Source: Erinaceus europaeus
Taxonomy: Eukaryota; Chordata; Mammalia; Eulipotyphla; Erinaceidae
Length of the DNA stretch: 64,000 nucleotides
Direction: 5' to 3'
Assembly: GCF_950295315.1 (NCBI RefSeq)
Contig: NC_080180.1
Span: forward strand, 64,117,411 to 64,181,410
Shown: piece after piece, positions 56,849 through 64,000 of the stretch
How the letters are laid out: the number at the start of each line of letters is the position of its first letter
How positions within the stretch are numbered: the stretch's first letter is position 1
Program-made: the position numbers and the translations under genes
Notes under the pieces: model-generated
The model's input: only the letters and a program-made list of their open reading frames with translations
The model's database searches: none
Told to the model about the DNA's origin: nothing

Positions 56849-57180
56849 TGGGGGCCAGGCAGTAGCGTCGAGCTGATTAAGCGCACATGGCGCAAAGCGC
56901 AAGAACCAGCTCGAGAATCTCTGTTCGAGCCCAGGGCTCCCCCAAATGCAGGGGGGTTCGCTTTGCAAGTAGTGAAGCAGGTCTGCAGGTGTCTTATCTT
57001 TCTCTCCCCCTCTCTGTCTTCTCCTTCTCTCTTACTTATCCAACAACAGTAAGGGCAGTGGCAATAAGAACAATAACAATGACAACAAGTGCAACAAAAT
57101 GGGAAAATGCCCTCAAGGAGCAGTGGATTCCTTGTGCAGGCACTGAGTCACAGAGATAATCCTAGAAACCAAAAAAAAAA
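56849..57180 (+). mobile_element. tRNA-derived SINE, long form, with TSD
   Basis: GGGGGCCAGGCAGTAGCG head, GCGCACATGGCGCAAAGCGC, TGTTCGAGCCCAGGGC, AGTGAAGCAGGTCTGCAGG core, CAACAAC segment, 3' module AATGCCCTCAAGGAGCAGTG, CAGAGATAATCCTAGAAACC and A tail. TSD AAAATAGAGACATG at 56835-56848 is repeated at about 57179-57192. Confidence 0.92.
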
Positions 57181-57239
57181 AAATAGAGACATGCATTTTT
57201 ATCTTTTTTAATTTATATAGGTTTATTTCTCTGGAATAA

Positions 57240-57440
57240 ATTTGTCTTTTTTTTCTGCCACAATTTTTACTTGGGCATTGTGCCAGCATAATTCACCACC
57301 CCAACAGATGATTCATTGCTCTAAGCAGACATTTACCATATATAGGGGAGGAGGAACAGTATGAAAGACAGAGTGGGATGGAGAGACAGAGCTAAGGAAA
57401 GGCACATAGCACTACTCCACCATTCCCAAGACTCCTTTTT
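57240..57440 (-). mobile_element. Old SINE, minus orientation
   Basis: GGGAGGAGGAACAGTATG, AAAGACAGAGTGGGATGGAG, CACATAGCACTACTCCACC and TTTTTGCATGGTGC. Diverged. Confidence 0.55.
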
Positions 57441-57885
57441 GCATGGTGCTTTTTATTTAGTTTTCAACTAATGCAGAACCCTACGTTTATTCTCTTCGTG
57501 TTTTAATTGGGAGGTTAATGGTTTACAGTACAGGTGCTGGCACGTGGGTACAATTTCAATTTCAATTTGTCGCCTCACCAAGACAGTGTCAGCCAAATGC
57601 TGTCACCCCCAATTTCAGCTTTTTCCATCATCAGGAAACCATCCCCATCCATCTCTTCCAGTAAGGTTCTTTCCTCAGAGTCTTTATCTCTCCTATTTCT
57701 GTTCTTGTTTCTTAAATTCTGACCATGAGTGAGATCATTCGATTTTCATTCTTCCCTTTCTGGGTTATCTCACTTAGCATGATTCCTTCAGTCTCCATTA
57801 AGAGGAGGTGAAGGTCAGTTAATCACTCCAAATAGATGAGTCGTAATTCACTGTGTATATAGACCACAACTTTATTGGGAACACT
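57440..57885 (-). mobile_element. Older L1 3' end, minus orientation
   Basis: On the minus strand: ACTGAAGGAATCATGCTAAG, TGAGATAACCCAGAAAGGG, ATGATCTCACTCATGGTCAG (the end of ORF2 and the sequence just after it), then a 3' UTR ending CTGTAAACCATTAACCTCCC. A different, older L1 subfamily from the 1-985 type. Confidence 0.75.
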
Positions 57886-57889
57886 TTGA

Positions 57890-59690
57890 GAATCACTTGG
57901 GGAAAACGGCAGTGTGTGGCAAGTGTCTCTCCTGTGTTAGTGGCTCACTCTTGGAGATGAGTCAAATTATATAGGATATACTAGTTTAGAACCCTAAATA
58001 TGAAAAAGATGTAACATCTGGATGATGTTCAAATGATCTATTTATTTCTCTTCTTAATTTGTGTACATAAATTACTAACAGACCTGCTTAACATTTAAGA
58101 CAATAGTCAAGGTCAGCTAACAGGCACACAAGTTTATCAGTACAGGAACATCTAACCCCTACTCAGGTGTTGATGGGGTTTTTTGATAGTGTGATCGTGT
58201 ATCTTGATGTACACCAGCCAACAATATTTCAAAGTAAAGCAAAACATATCAAATCCACAACATTAAAATAGGGTTTAACTAGCATTTTTATCACCCTCCA
58301 AAGCCATATATCCAACCCAAATTTAAAAATGAGACAGATGCACATAATGTGATTTTTTTCATCAAAGACATGATATTTAAGAAACACAACACACCAGGAG
58401 ATGAGTTATGATGTAATAATTCACGCCCTGTGCATTATTAGGTAGAAGGCTACATTGGGCCCCATTCAGTGCACAAAGTGTAAATGGCGGCTCTCTAATT
58501 TACACCGTGAAATGCTTTATTGGGCTATTAAAGTCCATATATAAATATCTTTTATTGGAAAGACTGAAATGTTTCAGCATCATCTGGTCTTAAAAGAAAA
58601 TGTGCAAAAGCAGTAAGAATGGGGACTAGAAGAGCATCAGAGTTTGCCTTGAGTTCTAAACACAGTGATTTTCCTTTACCGACACTGTCTCCTGTGTTTT
58701 TGCTTTCCCTGACTGATGCTCAGACCCAGGAGGTTATTTTCGTAGCCAAGTCAGCTTAACTCCCACTAGTTACCAGAGACCCCCTTGCAATCAGCCCTCT
58801 TTTCCAATCTGCCTCCCTGCTGGCTTTTTTACCATGACTTTAGAGCCACACAGGCCTCTGAAGTTTCACTTGTGCTTTTGAAAGCCTGCCAGTTTAGTTC
58901 TTGTGCACAAGAAAACGCAAAGATGAAAGCCGCCCAGCTTGCTTCTGCGGCATTCTAGATGGCATAATGGCATGGTACTGACGCAGCCACCTACCTTTGA
59001 ACTTGGGGTTCCCGTAAATGCTCTTGATGGCAGAGGGCTCACTCCATGGGAAAAATGGCTCCCCCACCTCCTCCTTCCCATCGCTATACCCAGCCAGCTT
59101 TCAAGAATATGGCTTGGAATGGGTCCGCTAAATGTTTACACAGGAGGTGGCATAAAAATAAAATAAGTGGGCAGCTGTGAATGTTTTACATAGGAAAGGC
59201 AGTAGAGCTTCTACAGGATGATGACCATCAGTGATGCAGAAATCCTGTAGAGAAAAAGCTCAGAGTAATTACTCAGAGGATTCTAAGGGGGAAAAAAAGG
59301 AGGGACTACATCTCTTTATGTTAAGAATCTCTAAGCACAGAGCCAAGGAAACACTATGCCTTTTGTACCCTCCGCCCCCTATGTGGGCCATAAATATTTA
59401 GAAGATGAAGGCAACAGACAAAATGATAAGCGATGGGTATGAGAATGAGTGAGACCCCCAACAGCCCCAGGGCTTCTGAGGGTTAAAGGAAGTCAAGATT
59501 GTATGTGTGGGATTGAAGTCGGCAGGACGAGTACATGAGTGTTGTTTGGGGGGTGTCTGCAGACAAGTCTAGTGATGGTCTTTGGGGTTTACTTCTGTTT
59601 GACATCCAATCTGTAAATAAACAAGGCCTAAAATTTGACATTTCAACTTTTTCTTTATTTGATTGCATTTGTTTTTCTTGAATCACTTTT
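57890..59690. other. unique sequence with a strong conserved-element look at 58380-58570
   Basis: About 1.8 kb without recognised repeats or coding domains. 58380-58570 (GTGCATTATTAGGTAGAAGG, AAATGGCGGCTCTC, TAATTTACACCGTGAAATGC, TTTATTGGGCTATTAAAG) reads like a vertebrate conserved non-coding element. This is an impression from composition and motifs. Confidence 0.45.
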
Positions 59691-59696
59691 TTAAAT

Positions 59697-60425
59697 TTAT
59701 TTTTTATTTAAGAGAGGATAAATTAACAAAACCATAGGGTAGGAGGGGTACAACTCCACACAGTTCCCACCACCCAATCTCCATATCCCAGCCCCTCCCC
59801 TGATAGCTTTCCCATTCTCTATCCCTCTGGGAGCATGGACCCAGGGTCATTGTGGGTTGCAGAGGGTGGAAGGTCTGGCTTCTGTCATTGCTTCCCCGCT
59901 GAACATGGACGTTGACTGGTCGGTCCATACTCCCAGTCTGCCTCTCTCTTTCCCTAGTAGGCTGGGTCTCTGGGGAAGCGGAGCTCCAGGATACATTGGT
60001 GGGGTCTTCAGTCCAAGAAAGCCTGACCGGCATCCTGATGGCATCTGGAACCTGGTGGCTGAAAAGAGAGTTAAGAGACACAGCCAAACAAATTGTTGAG
60101 CAATCATGGACCCAAATGTTAGAATAGTGGAGAGGAAGTGTTAGGGGGGTACTCACTGCAAACTCTAGTGTACTTCTGCTTTGAGGTATATATTTTGCCC
60201 TGGTTTATGGATACGTGTGAACGTATGCTCTCTCTCACAGAACCTGGTCTATATCTAGGTTTTGGGACTTTGTTAGAAAGTGATCCACCTGGAATGGAAT
60301 TAGAGAATACTATGAAAGGAAAGGTCTCACCCGAGTAATGAAGCTGAAGGGTTGTCATTCCACATCTGAAGTCTCTGGACACCGTCTGAGCTGAAGCATG
60401 TTGAGGTGGCAATCGATTCGTTGAT
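59697..60425 (-). mobile_element. 5'-truncated L1 3' UTR, minus orientation
   Basis: About 730 bp of the same 3' UTR as 1-985. It carries the 150-codon open frame (59704-60156, minus) that corresponds to 435-881. Well preserved, so recent. Confidence 0.9.
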
Positions 60426-60429
60426 CAAT

Positions 60430-61125
60430 TTTTTTTCTTTGAGTATTGTTCCACTGCGGTTTATGTTAGTTCCAGGACTAGACCTGAAGCCTGTGATGAA
60501 AGTCTGTTGTACTACTCCTCATGACCCTGTCTCCTTGGGTCTCAGGCATTTGTGGCACTTCAGTTAGGTGGCATTGAGACTTACACTGTCATCCAGCCAT
60601 CACCACTATTAATGTCCTGGAGTTAATTTTATTTTTTTTATTAATTATAAGCATAAACTCTGTACCTATTAAACAGTAAATGCTAGTCCCTGTCTCCAAA
60701 CCTATTGGTAACTTAATGTTTTATCTTTTTTATCTCTATGTATCTGTTATTAAATCCAAGGTTAGAATTTCTCCCCACTCAAAAGGCTGTGCAGATTCAT
60801 GTCTCAAAAAAAAAAAAAAGCCTTCTTACTCTGAGGCTGGGGTTCAAGGTTTCAAAAACAGGAGTAGATCACTGGGGGAGAAGAGGCTTTGCCCTATGGT
60901 CATCCAACTGGCTTCAGTGGTTCAGTGAATTATGGGGCATGGTCTTCTGTCCTGTATAAAACATTGAAATGATGTTCTTAAGCAACTACTCATTCCTGGA
61001 AGTCTGCAAGGCTGTTGCTGGTTTCTTAGTATCAGGAGACAAGGCAGCATGTATGAGAAGTAAATATGGCGAGAGCAAGGTGGCGTCTGTGGTGTTTGTG
61101 CACTCACATTCCCTTTGCTTCTTCA
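60430..61125. other. unique sequence, no gene seen
   Basis: Contains a poly-A run at 60807-60819. No repeat or coding domain recognised. Confidence 0.5.
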
Positions 61126-61143
61126 GCTGGGCTGTGGATCTTT

Positions 61144-61541
61144 TTTTTATTTAATTTATTTTTTATTTAAGAAAGGATAAATTAACAAAACCAACAAACT
61201 CCACACAATTCCCACCACCCAATCTCCATATCCCACCCCCTCCCCTGATAGCTTTCCCATTCTCTATCCCTCTGGGAGCATGGACCCAGGGTCATTGTGG
61301 GTTGCAGAAGGTGGAAGGTCTGGCTTCTGTAATTGCTTCCCCGCTGAACATGGACGTTGACTGGTCGGTCCATACTCCCAGCCTGCCTCTCTCTTTCCCT
61401 AGTAGGGTGGGTCTCTGGGGAAGCGGAGCTCCAGGACACATTGGTGGGGTCTTCAGTCCAGGGAAGCCTGACCGGCATCCTGATGGCATCTGGAACCTGG
61501 TGGCTGAAAAGAGAGTTAACATACAAAGCCAAACAAATTGT
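61144..61541 (-). mobile_element. 5'-truncated L1 3' UTR with perfect TSD, minus orientation
   Basis: About 400 bp of the L1 3' UTR flanked by a perfect 16-nt target-site duplication (TGGGCTGTGGATCTTT) at 61128-61143 and 61542-61557. It is nearly identical in sequence to 59740-60100. A textbook target-primed, 5'-truncated insertion, and a young one. Confidence 0.93.
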
Positions 61542-61725
61542 TGGGCTGTGGATCTTTGAGTGAGTGCAATAGGAAACTGCAGTCTCTCCTGACTGTTGAC
61601 TGTGAAACCACCAAGCTTTAAAGACTGTGGTGCAATCTCTTAAAAGTAAGGTACATGAGTGTGAGAGGTGTGGGGAAGCTACAAAAACTTGGGAAATAAA
61701 CAAGCCATAAAAAATACAGTTAATG

Positions 61726-61979
61726 GGGCTGGGTGAGCAGTGGCGTACCAGGTTAAGTGCACTTAGTGGGAAGCATAGGGATCCTGGTTCGAGCCTCTGG
61801 CTCCCCACCTTCAGGTATCTATCCTTCTTTCCCCCTCTCTATCTTCTTCTCTTCTTTCAGTTTCTTTCTGTCCTATCCAACAACAACAAAGTGGAAAAAA
61901 TGACCACCAGGAGCAGTGGATTTGTAGACACTGAACTCCAGTGATAACTGTGGAGGCAAAGAATAAAATAAAATAAACA
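61726..61979 (+). mobile_element. tRNA-derived SINE, long form
   Basis: GGGGCTGGGTGAGCAGTGGC head, CCTGGTTCGAGCCTCTGGC, core shortened, TTTCTTTCTGTCCTATCC, AACAACAACAAAG, 3' module AATGACCACCAGGAGCAGTG, CCAGTGATAACTGTGGAGGC and AATAAAATAAAATAAAC tail. ACAGTTAA flanks both ends as a short TSD. Confidence 0.88.
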
Positions 61980-61984
61980 TAAGC

Positions 61985-64000
61985 ATACATACAGTTAAGA
62001 ATTATTTATCCCTTCTAAGTTATTTTTTGTAGGAATACCTATATATTCTTCTTAGTGTCTTGTTTTATTTAACCAGAGAATTCCTCAGCGTTGCCTTACT
62101 GTGGCGCTGAGGAGTGAACATGAGCCTGTCGGTGCCCCAGACATGAAAGTCTCTTTGCATAACTGATACACTGTCTCCCCTTCCCTTATTTATCCATGAC
62201 GTGCATTCTTAGAATGAAGAAGGGAAGGTGTGCCATTCTTCATCAGGTAATCCTGGTGGGTGTTGTGCAGAATATTTCTCACACGGCTCTCAGCGGTATT
62301 GAGAGGAATATGGGACACGCACGGGAGAATCAGCACAAAGGTTAAGACTCTGTCTTGTTCCTGAGATCCATGTGACTCTTGCTGGTTCTTTTGCTAATGG
62401 CATTGGAAATTTTTAGGTAGGTATGCCCCCACTGAATTTCCTGGTATGTACTTACTTGGCCTATTTATTTTATGGTCTATATGTGGGACCACTCCTAGTT
62501 TTTTTTTTTATGAGAACCCCCCTACTAACTTTTTAAAATAAGAGCTTGGGAAGGTCCATGGCCCTCAATAATTCCTTGAACATAACAAGTACATATAAAT
62601 ATTAACTGTCATCATCCTCATCATTGTATCTAGTTTAATGGTATTTGCTATAATCTGTAACTAGGAATAATTATCCTCCTTTTTCTTTTTTGGTCACATT
62701 TTTTTTACCAGGATTATGAATTTCTGACTTAATAAGCTTGATTTTTACCCTAACACTTGCCTCTTGATGGCTTGCATGGAGTAGTATCTTACAAGCAAAG
62801 TAGAATTAGTTCTAAAATATAGTCATATTGAAAATAAGTCTCTGTTCATATAAAAAGCAGTTTTGTTAACTTCCGTGATGCCTTTTTAAATAATATTATC
62901 ACTCTTAAGTAGTCCTGTGCTTCCCCGTGCGTCTAAAGCGGCCTGAAAATTACCACTAGCAATTTAAATATCAGCAACTGCAAAGTCACTGCTGTCTATC
63001 ATCATTCCCTGTTCCCCACCCCTAAAAACCCGATTTCCCCTTCCATTCTTATTCTGGCCACAAGTATACCTCATATCAGAAGTCTATCTCCAGACCCAGA
63101 TTCCAGAAAGGTCCCGTTCATTTGTAGTCGTGCAGTCATGCTGTCTCTTTGCTTTGTGAAAATAAATAAAATGAAATGAAGGCAAAACTCATTCAAAATG
63201 GCATTGAAGGGCCCAAAGGGGTGCTTGTGCCACCCATGCAGCTTACAGAGCTAACAGGAAGAGGGGTGATTCCTCTTCTCCCCACACGCTAGGATCTAAC
63301 CTCTGCCAAAGGAAGCCACTGCAGCTTGGAAGTCTTGTTCTGCTCAGTGAAATTGTGTTCAGAGCAATGTTCACCAGTGTCCTCCTAACCTAATAGAAAC
63401 TGACCTTCCCTTTGCCTCTCTACTCTTTTGTGGTTTGCTGCAGAGTTTGCTCTGTAAAAGTTGAAATCCTTCAGCTATTCATATTAATTCACATGTAAAA
63501 TAACTGGTCACTTTATTGTTTTTAAGTTTAACAGTTTCTATTCCTTGTCAAGGATCCTGGATATACTTTGGCTCCAGCTTCAATAATTCTTCACTAGACT
63601 TTGATTTCTTAAATATTTCAGCATGCTTTCATAATCTCTAATTACACCTGGTAGCCAATCAACACTAATAGAACTTTTTAATTATTTTCACATAGACTAC
63701 AAAGCAAGATCTACTTGAAGTTGTGCTAAGTGCCAGATGAATGAGAACTAATGACAGCAGTTGAATCCCCTCCTGACATTGGTTCTTCAAAATAAGAACA
63801 TAGCTCCCAATGAGTGTAGCACCATGTCAACACATACACACAAAATCTATACTAAGCTATTTTTGAAAGCTAGATAAGTTCTTGTCGTTTAACACGTACT
63901 AGTTTACATTTAAAGCAGGAAAGTAGACAACCTTAGATGACTAATTTCCCTAGGCTACGTTACACTAAAACAGAAATCTTTGTTAGAAACTGCAGTCTCA
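61985..64000. other. unique sequence, no gene seen
   Basis: About 2 kb to the window edge. No repeat or coding domain recognised. Slightly CpG-retaining at 62085-62140 (GTGGCGCTGAGGAG) and 62925-62945. Confidence 0.55.

Noticed and set aside
1..64000. CRISPR arrays, bacterial operons, terminators or ribosome binding sites
   Set aside because: The window is mammalian nuclear DNA. No regularly spaced repeats with unique spacers were seen; the regular repeats are all microsatellites.

Overview
This window looks like intergenic or deep-intronic DNA from a placental mammal, most likely a hedgehog (Erinaceidae). The unique sequence is AT-rich and CpG-poor. It is cut up by dozens of tRNA-derived SINEs with the head (box-B-like GGTTCGAACCC), the 'GTGAAGCAGGTCTGCAGGTG' core and the CT-rich tail that I recognise from hedgehog repeats. 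L1 fragments share one lineage-specific 3' UTR. The organism call rests on recognising these repeats from memory, not on a search. I found no intact host protein-coding exon, rRNA, functional tRNA or CRISPR array; almost all the short open frames are chance frames or lie inside repeats.

Layout. 1-985 is a plus-strand L1 3' UTR. 1-19 kb holds SINEs of several ages, often with readable target-site duplications (4120-4423, 4589-4877, 6148-6430), plus a 38-nt tRNA-Leu 5'-half retropseudogene at 3183-3220 flanked by an imperfect 16-nt duplication. 19-41 kb is mostly unique AT-rich sequence with scattered SINEs, microsatellites and a few blocks that look like conserved non-coding elements (around 22.2-22.8, 28.4-28.8 and 34.0-34.2 kb). 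41-46 kb is rich in L1. It includes a chimeric L1 (43600-45600) whose ORF2 tail runs into a 1.4-kb 3' UTR and whose 5' end is fused to a second piece of L1 3' UTR. 46-53 kb has long microsatellites and old SINEs. 52.6-53.6 kb and 56.1-56.7 kb are older L1 ORF2 tails. 57.4-62 kb carries three more L1 3' ends and young SINEs.

The most unusual object is at 53687-54752 on the minus strand. It is the 3' part of a non-L1, jockey/CR1-like LINE, with a YADD reverse-transcriptase box, about 328 codons open downstream of it, a C-terminal Cys/His motif and an (AAG)n tail instead of poly(A). It is strikingly CpG-rich (about 50 CpGs per kb against a handful per kb around it), which suggests a recent arrival. 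A second, very short copy of the same 3' terminus lies at 49165-49340 on the plus strand, also followed by (AAG)n. Two copies with one terminus and one tail type imply an element that was active in this lineage, and possible horizontal transfer is the leading hypothesis to test.
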